Below, piece after piece: positions 1-9,719 of a DNA stretch of 64,000 bases (positions within the stretch are counted from its first letter, which is position 1; every line of letters begins with the position of its first letter). This DNA is from Vreelandella songnenensis (lineage in GTDB: Bacteria > Pseudomonadota > Gammaproteobacteria > Pseudomonadales > Halomonadaceae). The notes beneath the pieces were generated by a model, which was given only the letters and a program-made list of their open reading frames with translations, did no database searches and was not told where the DNA came from. A program made the position numbers and the translations under genes. The stretch spans positions 744,001 through 808,000 of the forward strand of contig NZ_PVTK01000001.1 of NCBI RefSeq assembly GCF_003002925.1, read 5' to 3'.

Positions 1-410
1 GGCCAGCCCTCGCCGCCATCGGCTACCGTCAGAGCCGCCTCGGCCTCCAGACGCCACAACCGCTCGCTGGCGCGCTCATGCAGCGCGTAAATACGTTCAA
101 TGGAGTAAAGCTCCTTGACCAGACGCGACAGAATCAGCGTCTGGTAGCCCGAGCCCGTCCCGACCTCCAGTACTCGGCGCGGGTTGGCGCGAACCACCAG
201 TTCGGTCATCCGGGCAACCGTGAGCGGCTGAGAGAGCGTCTGCCCAAAGCCGATGGGCAGCGCGGTATCCTCATAGGCGCGGTGGGCAAGGGCTTCATCA
301 ACAAATAGATGCCTGGGCTCGCAGGCCATGACCTCCAGCACCTGCGGATGCCGAATGCCCTGCTCGATCAGGCGGTCGACCATGCGGTCCCGCGTACGCT
401 GCGAGGTCAT
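1..410 (-). CDS. pcm: Protein-L-isoaspartate O-methyltransferase, N-terminal part (cut by window edge)
   Basis: The gene runs off the left edge; about the first 136 residues are present. The enzyme methylates abnormal L-isoaspartyl residues in aged proteins using S-adenosylmethionine, which starts their repair. Visible are the N-terminal helix region, the conserved stretch [12 protein letters not shown] (about residues 51-62) and the SAM-binding motif [11 protein letters not shown] (about 80-90), all typical of Pcm. The ATG at 410 lies 31 bases after the surE stop, so it is the last visible gene of the ftsB-ispD-ispF-truD-surE-pcm series. In related bacteria nlpD and rpoS often follow, but that part is outside the window. 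The family assignment is secure; the exact start could also be the in-frame ATG at 383. Confidence 0.93.
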   Translation of the reverse strand, partial: MTSQRTRDRMVDRLIEQGIRHPQVLEVMACEPRHLFVDEALAHRAYEDTALPIGFGQTLSQPLTVARMTELVVRANPRRVLEVGTGSGYQTLILSRLVKELYSIERIYALHERASERLWRLEAEAALTVADGGEGW

Positions 411-441
411 CCCTCGCCCGCGTCGCTCGGTCGAGGAGAGC

Positions 442-1188
442 TCAGGCAAAGGCATCCAGCCAGTCCTGCACATCACTGCGCGCCGGGTGGCGCGTCAGGT
501 CGGTTTGCAACGGGGTAATCGACACATAGCCTGCCTCGATGGCGGCAAAGTCCGTGTCGTCGCCATCATCGGCGTTGGCGGCCACCGGGGCAATCCAGTA
601 GCGCGTGCGCCCACGCGGGTCTTCAACGGGCAGCGGCTTTTCCGCAGGCCCGCGATAGCCAAGGCGGGTCACTCTGAATCCCTTGATCGCCTCCCAGGGT
701 ACGTCCGGCACGTTGACGTTCAAGAGCGTTCTGGGCGGCAGAGAAAGCCGGTCGGCGGCGCCGATCAGGCTGGCCGCCACTTGCGCCGCCGTGGCAAAGT
801 GACGATGGCCGCATAGCGACATCGCAATGGCGGTCATGCCCAGGTTGCGCCCTTCCATGGCCGCGGCCACGGTACCTGAATAGAGCACGTCGTCGCCCAG
901 ATTGCTGCCGTGATTGATGCCGGAGATTACCAGATCCGGGCGCTCGTCCCAGATACCGTTGACCCCCAGGTAAACGCAGTCGGCGGGGGTGCCGTCAACG
1001 CTGTAAAACCCGTTATCCAGCGCGGTCAACGAAAGCGGCCGCGACAGCGTCAGCGAATTGCTCGCTCCGCTACGATCGCGGTCCGGGGCCACCACGCGCA
1101 GATTGGCATGAGCTTCCAAGGCGTCATGCAGCGCCTTCAACCCCGGCGCGTGAACGCCGTCATCATTGGAAAGCAGCAGTCGCCGCAT
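442..1188 (-). CDS. surE: 5'/3'-nucleotidase SurE
   Basis: This 248-residue protein is the usual SurE length. SurE is a metal-dependent phosphatase that removes phosphate from nucleoside monophosphates and is linked to stationary-phase survival. The N-terminus carries the metal-binding signature [13 protein letters not shown] (residues 4-16, with D9 and D10), followed by [12 protein letters not shown] and [10 protein letters not shown]. Further on, [19 protein letters not shown] is the conserved active-site segment. It sits 34 bases downstream of truD and 31 bases upstream of pcm on the same strand, the standard gammaproteobacterial surE-pcm pair. No anomaly is seen. Confidence 0.97.
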   Translation of the reverse strand: MRRLLLSNDDGVHAPGLKALHDALEAHANLRVVAPDRDRSGASNSLTLSRPLSLTALDNGFYSVDGTPADCVYLGVNGIWDERPDLVISGINHGSNLGDDVLYSGTVAAAMEGRNLGMTAIAMSLCGHRHFATAAQVAASLIGAADRLSLPPRTLLNVNVPDVPWEAIKGFRVTRLGYRGPAEKPLPVEDPRGRTRYWIAPVAANADDGDDTDFAAIEAGYVSITPLQTDLTRHPARSDVQDWLDAFA

Positions 1189-1222
1189 GGAGTCTCCTTG
1201 TCAGTCAGCGCAGTCTGGCGGC

Positions 1223-2272
1223 TTACGCCATGTCTGGGTGGTCAATCAGCTCACCGATCACAGCGGTGGCAAAGCTGCCGCGGGGCAGCGCAAACGAGAG
1301 TAGCACGCCCTCTGGCTCCCAGCGCAGCTGAGGCTGGGTCAAGCGCATACGCAGGGCGCGACGTGCGCTTTTTACACCGCTTTTCTCAAGGCCTTCGCAC
1401 AGGGCCGGGTGCCGGCGTGGCAGCTGTGCTTCATGGGCCGCCGCCTTGCTCTGTGCCTCAGCCCCGCCGCTTCCAACACCCCAGAGTACGCCCGTGGGGT
1501 GCACGTCCAGCGCTTCGGCGCGGGCCAGCAGGTTGCCATCGGTAGCGTCGATGGTAAAGACGCTTTGCGTGCCTTCCAGCATCAGCGTATCGCCTGCGAT
1601 GGGCCGGTTCCAGGTGCCGTCGGCCAGTCGGGCGCTTAAAAGCTCGTTGAACAGAAAGCTGCGCGCCGTGGAAAGCATCATCCCCTGGCGGTCGTCACGC
1701 TTGCGCCAGCCCCTTGCCAGCAGCGCTTGGGCGCGCTGCAGGTTGCGCCCCTCAGAGCCAAAGCGCTGCGGACCGAAATAGTTGGGCACACCGTGCTCGC
1801 AAAGAGCCTGCCAGCGGCGCTCGAAATCCTCAGCCTGCACAGCCTCGCCGGTCAAGCGCAGGATAAAGCCGTTGGTGCGATGCACACCACGCTTCAATTT
1901 ACGCGGATGGCGGGCTTTTTCCAGCACCTTGATACCCAGCGCCTCAAGCGAGGCGTCCAGCTCGCCCGGCGCGTCGCGCCCCGGCAGGTGCACGCTCAGC
2001 CACTGGCGAGTCACGGCGATGCGATCCTTCATGCCGGAGTAGCCAATATCTCGCGGGGTAACGCCACAGATTCGGCTGAGGCTTCTTACCACATCAAGCG
2101 TGGTCTGGTTACGCTTCTCAAGCCGCAGCCAGAGGTGCTCACCGTGAGCTTCCGGGGTGAAATCAAGCTGCTCATCGACCAGGAAGTCTTCCGGCCGGGC
2201 GCGGTACTGGCCCGGTTTGGGCGCGCCCAACGTGGCATCCAGGCAGCGCTGCCAGCGGGGTAATTCACTCAT
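1223..2272 (-). CDS. truD: tRNA pseudouridine(13) synthase TruD
   Basis: TruD converts uridine 13 of tRNA-Glu to pseudouridine. The catalytic segment [14 protein letters not shown] places the active-site aspartate at residue 83, and NYFGPQRFG further on is also typical. The open frame extends upstream to 2695, but that extension is antisense to and inside ispF. The ATG at 2272 gives 349 residues, the normal TruD size, and overlaps the ispF stop by 8 bases, which suggests translational coupling. The gene is part of the ftsB-ispD-ispF-truD-surE-pcm run. Confidence 0.96.
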   Translation of the reverse strand: MSELPRWQRCLDATLGAPKPGQYRARPEDFLVDEQLDFTPEAHGEHLWLRLEKRNQTTLDVVRSLSRICGVTPRDIGYSGMKDRIAVTRQWLSVHLPGRDAPGELDASLEALGIKVLEKARHPRKLKRGVHRTNGFILRLTGEAVQAEDFERRWQALCEHGVPNYFGPQRFGSEGRNLQRAQALLARGWRKRDDRQGMMLSTARSFLFNELLSARLADGTWNRPIAGDTLMLEGTQSVFTIDATDGNLLARAEALDVHPTGVLWGVGSGGAEAQSKAAAHEAQLPRRHPALCEGLEKSGVKSARRALRMRLTQPQLRWEPEGVLLSFALPRGSFATAVIGELIDHPDMA

Positions 2273-2753
2273 TGAGCGCCTCGGCGCGGCCCAGCAGCAC
2301 CACGGCCTCAGCGGCAATGCCTTCGCCCCGGCCGGTGAAGCCAAGCTGCTCGGTGGTCGTTGCCTTGACGTTGACCTGATCCAGCGCCACGCCCAGCGTA
2401 TCGGCAATGGCTTTACGCATCGGCTCGATATGCGGCGCCATCTTGGGCGCCTGGGCCATGAGCGTGGCGTCCAGATTGACGACGCCCCAGCCCCTTGCCT
2501 GAACGAGCCCCATGACGTGGCGCAGCAGTGCACGGCTGTCAGCGCCCTTCCATTCGGGATCGGTATCCGGAAAGTGGTGGCCGATATCGCCCAGCGCGCA
2601 GGCCCCCAGCAGCGCATCGCTGATCGCATGCAGTAGCACATCGCCATCAGAGTGGGCGACAAACCCCTGCGAAAACGGCACCTTGACGCCGCCAATCATC
2701 AGATGATCGCCGGGGCCAAAACGGTGTACGTCAAATCCATGGCCAATTCGCAT
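2265..2753 (-). CDS. ispF: 2-C-methyl-D-erythritol 2,4-cyclodiphosphate synthase
   Basis: IspF cyclises the CDP-methylerythritol phosphate intermediate in the MEP route to isoprenoids. The protein starts with the zinc-binding signature [12 protein letters not shown] (D8, H10), and carries the conserved [14 protein letters not shown] (second histidine ligand) and [18 protein letters not shown] motifs. The length of 162 residues is normal for the family. It follows ispD by 9 bases and overlaps truD by 8 bases, so both MEP enzymes are co-transcribed with truD. No anomaly. Confidence 0.98.
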   Translation of the reverse strand: MRIGHGFDVHRFGPGDHLMIGGVKVPFSQGFVAHSDGDVLLHAISDALLGACALGDIGHHFPDTDPEWKGADSRALLRHVMGLVQARGWGVVNLDATLMAQAPKMAPHIEPMRKAIADTLGVALDQVNVKATTTEQLGFTGRGEGIAAEAVVLLGRAEALNE

Positions 2754-2762
2754 TGGGCTCTC

Positions 2763-3467
2763 CTAGGTTAACTGATCAAGTTGCGCGGTCAGAATGGCAC
2801 CGGCCAGGGCCAGGTCATCCGGATGGGTGACCTTCAGGTTGTCGCGTCGCCCGCTGACCAGCAGCGGCTGCTCGCCCAGCGCTTCTACTGCCGAGGCTTC
2901 ATCGGTCACCAGGCGCGCATCGCCGCGTGCGCTCTGAAGCGCCTGGCGCAGCAGCGCATAGCGAAACCCCTGAGGCGTCAGCGCATGCCAAAGCCCGTCG
3001 CGGGGCTCGGTGTGGATACTCTGCTGCCCGGCGCCGGCGCGTTTCATGGTGTCGGCTACCGGCATGGCCAGAAGCGCGCCGCCTGGGTGGCTGCTTGCCG
3101 CCTGGTAAAGGGCGTGCAGGTCAGCGGGGGTAATACACGGCCGGGCCACATCGTGAACCATGACGATGTCATCATCCTGGGCCGCTATCGCCTCCAGCGC
3201 GTTCAGCACGCTGTCCATGCGCTCGTTACCGCCGCTGACCCGCTGCCAGCGGGCAAACGGCACCCACTCGGGCTGAAACCAGCGGTCGTCGCTGTCCAGG
3301 CAGAGCACCAGCGTCGCCTCGGGGAAGGCCTGATAAAGCCGCGCCAGGGTATGGGCCAGAATGGGCTGCTCGCCAAGTGTCAGATACTGCTTGGGTTTAT
3401 CCGCCCCCATGCGGCGCCCCTGCCCAGCGGCAGGCACGATCAGCCAGAGCGTTGTATCCGCACTCAC
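2763..3467 (-). CDS. ispD: 2-C-methyl-D-erythritol 4-phosphate cytidylyltransferase
   Basis: IspD attaches CMP from CTP to methylerythritol 4-phosphate, the third step of the MEP isoprenoid pathway. The nucleotidyltransferase signature IVPAAGQGRRMGADKPKQYL lies at about residues 10-29, and VMVHDVARPCI is the conserved metal- and substrate-binding segment. At 234 residues it is full length. The start is a GTG at 3467 whose first bases overlap the ftsB stop codon by 4 bases, so translation is probably coupled to ftsB. The ispD-ispF pair behind ftsB is a conserved gammaproteobacterial arrangement. Confidence 0.97.
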   Translation of the reverse strand: MSADTTLWLIVPAAGQGRRMGADKPKQYLTLGEQPILAHTLARLYQAFPEATLVLCLDSDDRWFQPEWVPFARWQRVSGGNERMDSVLNALEAIAAQDDDIVMVHDVARPCITPADLHALYQAASSHPGGALLAMPVADTMKRAGAGQQSIHTEPRDGLWHALTPQGFRYALLRQALQSARGDARLVTDEASAVEALGEQPLLVSGRRDNLKVTHPDDLALAGAILTAQLDQLT

Positions 3468-3817
3468 GGGGTCGGCCGCTCGCGGCCAAAGCTTGGCTGG
3501 GTAACCAGGCCTGCGTTGATGCCTAGAAGCTCGGTGGCGATCGCCACGCCCGGCACCCAGAAGAACTGCTCGTCACTGCGCACCATGCCCATATCGCTGC
3601 GGGCGCGCTCTTCGATGGCGTCGAGGCCGGTCTTGAGATCGGTAACCTCAGCCGCCAGGCGGGCGTTGCGCTCGCGCATGGGCAGATTGTCGGCTTCTTG
3701 AACGGCCACACGCTGCTCGACCACCTGCAGGTCGCGCCAGCCGCCATTGCCCAGCCACAGCGTATACTGGAGCAAGCCCAGCACGCCAAGCAGTGCCACT
3801 ACCAGCCACTTGTGCAT
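3464..3817 (-). CDS. ftsB: Cell division protein FtsB
   Basis: FtsB is a small bitopic inner-membrane protein that joins FtsL and FtsQ in the divisome. The 117-residue protein has a single N-terminal membrane helix (about residues 4-21), a heptad-rich periplasmic segment (about 28-65) and the conserved ERARSDMGMVRSDEQFF stretch. I chose the ATG at 3817 because a GGGAG site lies 8 bases upstream; the open frame runs 12 codons further without a ribosome site. The C-terminal tail beyond the FtsB core is somewhat longer than in E. coli. In many relatives eno precedes ftsB, whereas here an unrelated acyltransferase gene does. Confidence 0.93.
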   Translation of the reverse strand: MHKWLVVALLGVLGLLQYTLWLGNGGWRDLQVVEQRVAVQEADNLPMRERNARLAAEVTDLKTGLDAIEERARSDMGMVRSDEQFFWVPGVAIATELLGINAGLVTQPSFGRERPTP

Positions 3818-3910
3818 CACCGATCTCCCAAGAATAAATAAGCGGGCGTGCAAGACCCGCAGTAACGGCGCGCATTATGCCATCATGGCGCACCATCAGC
3901 GAGCCGCAGA

Positions 3911-5059
3911 TCACTTGAAAGGCAGCGCCTGAAACGCCGCTTCCCGGTAGGCCAGCACGTGGGCGCCTTCTTCCGCGCAAAATCGCGCAACCCCCGCGGC
4001 AAGCCCTGGGTGCACCATATAGTGCAGCGAACGCACCCGCTGGGGGGCAAAACCACGCACCAGCTTGTGCTCGCCCTGAGTGCCGGGGTCGAAACGCGAC
4101 AGCCCCTTCTCGAGGCAGTACTCGATGCCCTGGTAGTAGCAGGCTTCGAAATGCAGGCAGTCGGCGACCACCTCACTGCCCCAGTAGCGGCCATAAAGTG
4201 TCTGCTCGCCACGAAAATAGAGCGCCGTGGCCACCGGCTGACCGTCTATGTGGGCCTGTACCAGCATGAGCGCGTCGGGCATGGTGTGGCGCAACTGATT
4301 GAAAAAGGCCTGGTTGAGATAAGGCGCCCGGCCACGCTCGTGATAGGTAATGGCGTAGCAGCGGTAGAAGTGTGCCATCGCTTCAGGCGTAATCTCATGG
4401 CCCTCAAGGCGCTTGAGGCTTATGTCCTGATCGGCCACGAGCCGCCGTTCGCGCTTGATCATCTTGCGCCGCTTGGAGGTAAGGCTTGTCAGGAACCCGT
4501 CAAAGTCGCCAAAGCCATCATCCTGCCACTGAAACTGAACGCCCTCCCGGGCAATCAGCTCGGGAAACTGCGCCTGCCAGGCGCTGACATCGTTCTCGTC
4601 GGCAAACAGCAGGTGCCAACTGGACAGCGAGGGCGACTGGCTACTTGCTTGCCAGGCCAGTGCCAGCGCAGCACGAACGGCACCGGCATCCGCCTGCGGG
4701 GCGATTAACGTGCGCGGCCCCGGCACCGGGGTAAACGGGATGGCGCTGAGCAGCTTGGGATAGTACGCACCGCCGGCGCGCTCAAACGCCTCGGCCCAGC
4801 CCCAGTCGAAGACATACTCTCCATAGGAGTGGTGCTTGCGGTACATGGGCAGCGCTCCGACCAGCGCCTCCCCCTGCCAGATGCACACATGGCACGGCTC
4901 CCAGCCGGTGTCAGGGCAAACCGAGCCGCTGACTTCCAGGGCATTCAAAAACGCATGACGCAGAAACGGCTGGTCGCGCCCCACCAGGTTATCCCACTGG
5001 CCTGCTTCAATGTCTTCCATGGCGGATAGCGTAGAGCGTCTTAGCGGGCACACAGACAT
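3911..5059 (-). CDS. FemAB-like (DUF482 / peptidogalycan-type) acyltransferase
   Basis: This 382-residue protein resembles the GNAT-fold family annotated as DUF482 or FemAB-like, whose substrates are mostly unknown. Supporting features are an N-terminal WDNLVGRDQPFLRHAFLNAL segment, a central YGEYVFDWGWAEAF-type stretch, SKRRKMIKRERR, and a C-terminal SRFDPGTQGEHKLVRGF motif, which is very characteristic. The start at 5059 is preceded by GGGAG; an upstream in-frame start at 5089 has no ribosome site. It is on the same strand as ftsB, 93 bases before it, so it may share transcripts with the operon. Family membership is good, while the reaction is not known. Confidence 0.8.
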   Translation of the reverse strand: MSVCPLRRSTLSAMEDIEAGQWDNLVGRDQPFLRHAFLNALEVSGSVCPDTGWEPCHVCIWQGEALVGALPMYRKHHSYGEYVFDWGWAEAFERAGGAYYPKLLSAIPFTPVPGPRTLIAPQADAGAVRAALALAWQASSQSPSLSSWHLLFADENDVSAWQAQFPELIAREGVQFQWQDDGFGDFDGFLTSLTSKRRKMIKRERRLVADQDISLKRLEGHEITPEAMAHFYRCYAITYHERGRAPYLNQAFFNQLRHTMPDALMLVQAHIDGQPVATALYFRGEQTLYGRYWGSEVVADCLHFEACYYQGIEYCLEKGLSRFDPGTQGEHKLVRGFAPQRVRSLHYMVHPGLAAGVARFCAEEGAHVLAYREAAFQALPFK

Positions 5060-5349
5060 GGTATCTCCCAGAAAGCATAGCGGTGGCATCCGTTCGTCTG
5101 CCGCCTACTTTAGCATTTAACCCACTACCTAACTTCACGACCTCTAGCCGTTGGCAGCGTAGGCGAAATCGGCATGGACGCTTATCATAGATGCTTTCCT
5201 GTTTTAGCAGGCTAAACAGGGAGCTAGCGATAGAACATCGGTCTTGACCGTATCGAGACAATAAAATTATGGCGAGCGGATTAAAGCTTGCGTACTAACG
5301 TCCGATATTTAGATAAGTTAATTTACCTGTTTTTTCATTTGGAAACCCG
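5060..5349. promoter_or_regulatory. Divergent intergenic region with an inverted repeat
   Basis: This 290-base gap separates the minus-strand acyltransferase gene from the plus-strand histidine kinase gene, so it should hold both promoters. It becomes AT-rich toward the kinase start. An imperfect 23-base inverted repeat (CCTGTTTTAG / CTAAACAGG arms) lies at 5198-5220 and could be an operator or a transcript hairpin. I cannot place -35/-10 boxes with confidence. No small gene is credible here. Confidence 0.5.
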
Positions 5350-7962
5350 ATGCAAGCCGCTGACAAGCCTCAAAACGAAGCACAACGCCTTGCGGCCTTG
5401 CATGCTCTGAATATTCTTGACACGCCCGTTGAAGCGACCTTTGATCGCATCACACAGCTGGCACGTGAAATTTTTGATGTTCCTATCGCCCTTGTCTCGC
5501 TGATCGATAAGGAACGTCAATGGTTTAAATCACATTTAGGTCTGGCGAACAGGGAAACGGAGCGCAAAGTTTCCTTCTGCGCCCATGCCATTATTCATGA
5601 CGCCCCCTTGGTGGTTGAAGATACGCATACGGACACGCGTTTTATTGATAACCCACTGGTGAGTAACGGACCGTTTATTCGTTTTTATGCGGGTTTTCCT
5701 ATACGCCCACACGACGGTCTACCCGTTGGCACGCTGTGTATTATTGGCCGCGAGCCACGAAGTTTTTCAGCGCGCGAACAGCGCATTCTTGAAGGTCTGG
5801 CACACCAGGTTGAAGAGCTTCTGCGCCAGTACACCTTAAAAGAGCGTCTAAGCAGCACAGCGCGTCGCTTTGAGGCGCTGTTCACTAAAAGCGCGACCGG
5901 CAAGGTGCGTATAGATCAAAGCGGTACCATTATTGCCGTGAACCCTTTTGCCCTTAAGCTTTTGGGCTATACCGAGAGTGAGCTCATTGGCAATAACGTA
6001 GCCATGCTCACACCGACGGATATCGCGTCCCAACATGATAGCTTTATTAGCCGCTACCTTTCCGGCAGTGCATCCTCTGTCATGGGGCGCGGCCGCGAAG
6101 TAGATGCACAGCACAAGCACGGCCACTACATACCCGTCCATCTGGCCATCAACGCTATCCCCAATGATCAAGGCGAAGTGATTGAGTTTTTGGGTATTTT
6201 AACGGACTTGCGCCATATTCAAACGGCCAATCAACGTATCCAAAAAGAACAGAGCCTACTTAAGGTGTTGCATCAGGGAATCACGGATTATCAAGCACTG
6301 ATGTCGGGCGAGCGCTTATGGGCTTTCCTGATGGAAGCCCTGCGTGAGCTGACCGACAGCGACTATGCGCTGATTGGCGAGGTGCTGCCATCAGATACTA
6401 CCAATACGCTCAAGATACATGCGCTTACCGACCTTTCCTGGAACGCTGAATCACGGGTTCTGATGGAGCGCCTGCGCAGCGGCGACATGACGTTGACCAA
6501 CCCCCACTCGCTGCTGGGCCGAGTGTTCGCCTTCGGCGAGGTGGTCATGACCGACGATGTGCTGACGCACACCCAGCACGGAGGCTTTCCACCCGGGCAT
6601 CCGCATCTCAACAACTTTCTGGGCGTGCCGATCTACAACGGTAAACGCCTGATCGGCATGTACGCGATTGCCAACAGCAAGCAGCCCCTGGACCACGCGC
6701 TGCTTGGCTGGCTGCAGCCCTTCACCGATACCTGCGCCCTGCTGATCAATCTTTATCGCCAGATGGCCGAACGCGAGCAGGTAACCCAGGATTTGAGTGC
6801 GGCCCGCGATCAGGCGGAAAAGGCCAACCGCGCCAAGAGCGAATTTCTCTCCTCCATGAGCCACGAGCTGCGCACACCGCTCAACGCCATCATCGGATTT
6901 TCCCAGCTTCTGAGCAAGGGCCGCCGCGAGCCACTGAGCAGCAAGCAGCAGCGTCAGGTCAATCAGATCGAAAAAAGCGGTCAGCACCTGCTGAGCCTCA
7001 TCAATGAAGTGCTGGACCTGGCCAAGATAGAGGCCGGAAAAATGGCTTTTTCCATCGAGCCGCTGCCGCTTGAAAGCCTGCTCGACGACGCCTGCCTGAC
7101 CCTGGAAGCAAACATGGAAGCGGCCAACATCACCTTGGTGCGCCCCCCGCTTTCGACCAGACTACACGTTGCGGCAGACTACACGCGCACCAAGCAGGTG
7201 CTGTTGAACCTGCTTTCCAACGCTATCAAGTACAACAGCGCCAGCGGCTCCATCACGCTATCCGCCGAACTTGTGGGCGAGAATGTGCGCATCAACGTGA
7301 CCGATACCGGCCTGGGCATCGCCCCCGAGCGCCATCATGAGCTGTTCGAACCCTTCAATCGCCTGGACGCCGAGCATGGGGCCATTGAAGGCACGGGCAT
7401 CGGCCTTGCCATTACGCGCCAACTGATCGAGCGCATGAATGGGCGAATTGGCGTTGACAGCCAGCCTGGGCACGGCGCCACATTCTGGTTCACGCTTCCG
7501 CGAGCCAACCCGGCCGCGCTCGAGAGCAGCCGTTCAAGCAGCGACAGTGCGAGCCTTGCTCTGGATAACCCGCGCGCCTATACCCTGCTCTATATTGAAG
7601 ATAACCCAACCAATCAGCGTCTTATGGAAGATATCGTTGACGAGATCGACGAACTCAAGCTGCTGATTGCGCCCAGTGCCGAAATCGGCCTGGAGCTGAT
7701 GCGCCAGTCGCCGCCGGATGTGGTGCTGATGGATATTCACCTGCCGGGAATGAGCGGCTTTCAGGCGCTTGACGTCATCCAGAAAGATGCCCAGCTGCGC
7801 GGCATCTACGTGATTGCCCTATCGGCCAACGCCATGGAGCGCGATATTACGCACGGCCTGGCCGCGGGCTTCGATGCTTATCTGACCAAGCCCTTGGATA
7901 TCGACCGGCTTATCGCGACGCTGACCAAGTTCATTACCCTAGCGCCGGAGAAATCGCCATGA
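5350..7962 (+). CDS. Hybrid sensor histidine kinase (GAF-PAS-GAF-HisKA-HATPase-REC)
   Basis: This 870-residue protein has no membrane segment, so it should be a cytoplasmic sensor. Domains in order: GAF (about 20-160), PAS (about 170-285), second GAF (about 320-470), HisKA with the phospho-acceptor in MSHELRTPLNA (H505), HATPase with NLLSNAIKYN, DTGLGI and GTGIGLAI boxes (about 605-720), and a receiver with phospho-acceptor aspartate D795 in VVLMDIHLPGMSG. There is no Hpt domain, so phosphate must pass to a separate partner if it is a phosphorelay. The obvious partner is the receiver of the next gene, whose start overlaps this stop by 4 bases. The signal is unknown. Start ATG has GGAA six bases upstream. 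Confidence 0.93.
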   Translation: MQAADKPQNEAQRLAALHALNILDTPVEATFDRITQLAREIFDVPIALVSLIDKERQWFKSHLGLANRETERKVSFCAHAIIHDAPLVVEDTHTDTRFIDNPLVSNGPFIRFYAGFPIRPHDGLPVGTLCIIGREPRSFSAREQRILEGLAHQVEELLRQYTLKERLSSTARRFEALFTKSATGKVRIDQSGTIIAVNPFALKLLGYTESELIGNNVAMLTPTDIASQHDSFISRYLSGSASSVMGRGREVDAQHKHGHYIPVHLAINAIPNDQGEVIEFLGILTDLRHIQTANQRIQKEQSLLKVLHQGITDYQALMSGERLWAFLMEALRELTDSDYALIGEVLPSDTTNTLKIHALTDLSWNAESRVLMERLRSGDMTLTNPHSLLGRVFAFGEVVMTDDVLTHTQHGGFPPGHPHLNNFLGVPIYNGKRLIGMYAIANSKQPLDHALLGWLQPFTDTCALLINLYRQMAEREQVTQDLSAARDQAEKANRAKSEFLSSMSHELRTPLNAIIGFSQLLSKGRREPLSSKQQRQVNQIEKSGQHLLSLINEVLDLAKIEAGKMAFSIEPLPLESLLDDACLTLEANMEAANITLVRPPLSTRLHVAADYTRTKQVLLNLLSNAIKYNSASGSITLSAELVGENVRINVTDTGLGIAPERHHELFEPFNRLDAEHGAIEGTGIGLAITRQLIERMNGRIGVDSQPGHGATFWFTLPRANPAALESSRSSSDSASLALDNPRAYTLLYIEDNPTNQRLMEDIVDEIDELKLLIAPSAEIGLELMRQSPPDVVLMDIHLPGMSGFQALDVIQKDAQLRGIYVIALSANAMERDITHGLAAGFDAYLTKPLDIDRLIATLTKFITLAPEKSP

Positions 7963-9719
7963 ACCTAGCCGATAAGCACCTGCTGGTGGTAGATGACAAC
8001 CCCGTCAACGTAGAGCTTCTGCTTGACCTGCTGGATGATCACGGCTTTACCAACGTGCACGGCGTAAGCGACCCGCGCGAGGTACTTGCCTACTGCGAAC
8101 AGCACAAACCTGATCTGCTGCTGCTTGATATTCGTATGCCTTACCTTGACGGCTATGCATTGTTCAGCCTGCTGCAAGAACGTTTTCTGCACCAGATGCC
8201 GCCCGTCATCGTACTCACGGCACAAATTGACGACGAAACGCGCCACCGGGCGCTCAACCTGGGCGTGCGCGACTTTATTACCAAACCGTTCAACCACGAC
8301 GAAGTCCTTCAGCGCATTCGCAACACGTTGCGCCTCGAGCACCGCTACCAGGTACGCGACCAGCAGGCCGAAACCCTTGAGCGCATGGTCGCCAAGCGAA
8401 CTCAGGAGCTGGACCGCCAATCGCGTACCGACCCCATTACCCAGTTGCCCAACCGCCGTGGTTTGATGCAGGCGCTGCGCGAAGCCTCCCTCGGTGCTGC
8501 CGACACCGGGCTTTTGTTTATCGCGCTCGACCATCTCGATGAGGCGATTCGTTTACATGGGTATCGCATTGCCGACCAGTTGGTTGGCCATATCAGCCGG
8601 ACGCTATGCTCGCAGCTGAGCAGTAACTGCATTCTTGGCCTGTGGGGCGGCAGCGAACTCTTGCTGATTACCCGCAGCGCCGACCAGCAAACGCTGGAAC
8701 GGCTGGCCACGCAGTTACTCAGCTTTTTCGAACACGACCAGGCGCTGGACGACCTGCTGATTCCGCTAGACGCGCGTATCGGCATCAGCTGGACCACGGG
8801 AAGCTTCAATATCGAACGGCTAGTTCACATGGCCGCCCTGGCGCTGCCACAGGACACTCCCCAGCGCATACAGAGCTACAGCGAAGCCCTTGAGGCCCAG
8901 CAGCGCCACCGGCTTAGACTTCAGCAGGCTATTCGTGGCGCCACCCAGCGCGGCGAGATGTCGCTGGCGTTTCAGCCCAAGATATCTCTGCTCACCCAGG
9001 AGATCATTGGCGCCGAGGCGCTGCTACGCTGGCATCATCCCGAACTTGGGCATATCTCGCCGGCGGATTTTATTCCCCTGGCCGAGGCCAGCGGTGATAT
9101 TCTGGCCATTGGCGACTGGGTACTTGAAGAAACCATGCAGCATATCGTGACATGGCGAAAACAGGGCCTGCTCAATGACCGCTTTCATGTGGCGGTGAAC
9201 GTGGCGGCAAGGCAGCTGACACGCCGGGATTTTGCCCAGCGGCTGCTGGACCGGCTGGCGGCATACGGCATCCCCGAGCGCTTTTTTGCCCTTGAGGTAA
9301 CCGAATCCGGGTTGATGAGCGACATGCAGAATGCGCGTATCCAACTGGCCCAACTTGCCAAGATGAACGTGGCGGTGGCCATCGACGACTTTGGTACCGG
9401 GCATTCATCGCTTGCTTACATCAAGACGCTGCCATTTTCGACGCTCAAGATTGACCGTGCTTTCGTGATGGATATCGACAAGAACCCGGTGGATCGTCAA
9501 CTGGCAGTGATGATCACTCAACTGGCCCACGCCGTAGGCTGTGACGTGGTCGCAGAGGGCATCGAAACCGCCGCTCAGGCGGCGTATCTGCACTCTATTG
9601 GTTGCGAAGCGGCACAGGGCTACTATTATGCTCGCCCACTACCGGCCAATGAATTTATCGACTGGTGCAACCACTGGGCACCGGTGCTTCCCCCACTTAC
9701 TGCCATGGAGCTTGTTTGA
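7959..9719 (+). CDS. Response regulator with degenerate GGDEF and intact EAL domain (c-di-GMP phosphodiesterase)
   Basis: The 586 residues comprise a receiver (1-125, phospho-acceptor D57 in [13 protein letters not shown], lysine in ITKPF), a GGDEF-like domain (about 150-300), and an EAL domain (about 315-570). The GGDEF signature is replaced by [10 protein letters not shown], so cyclase activity is unlikely. The EAL domain keeps E353 of [28 protein letters not shown] and VAEGIE, so it should cleave cyclic di-GMP. It overlaps the kinase gene by 4 bases and hexR by 1 base (TGATG), implying translational coupling of all three. Kinase-controlled c-di-GMP turnover is the likely role; the link to HexR is inferred from gene order. 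Confidence 0.92.
   Translation: MNLADKHLLVVDDNPVNVELLLDLLDDHGFTNVHGVSDPREVLAYCEQHKPDLLLLDIRMPYLDGYALFSLLQERFLHQMPPVIVLTAQIDDETRHRALNLGVRDFITKPFNHDEVLQRIRNTLRLEHRYQVRDQQAETLERMVAKRTQELDRQSRTDPITQLPNRRGLMQALREASLGAADTGLLFIALDHLDEAIRLHGYRIADQLVGHISRTLCSQLSSNCILGLWGGSELLLITRSADQQTLERLATQLLSFFEHDQALDDLLIPLDARIGISWTTGSFNIERLVHMAALALPQDTPQRIQSYSEALEAQQRHRLRLQQAIRGATQRGEMSLAFQPKISLLTQEIIGAEALLRWHHPELGHISPADFIPLAEASGDILAIGDWVLEETMQHIVTWRKQGLLNDRFHVAVNVAARQLTRRDFAQRLLDRLAAYGIPERFFALEVTESGLMSDMQNARIQLAQLAKMNVAVAIDDFGTGHSSLAYIKTLPFSTLKIDRAFVMDIDKNPVDRQLAVMITQLAHAVGCDVVAEGIETAAQAAYLHSIGCEAAQGYYYARPLPANEFIDWCNHWAPVLPPLTAMELV

Noticed and set aside
2273-2695. Upstream extension of the truD reading frame (490 codons in total)
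   Set aside because: It lies inside ispF on the same strand in another frame and shows no TruD homology; TruD begins at 2272.
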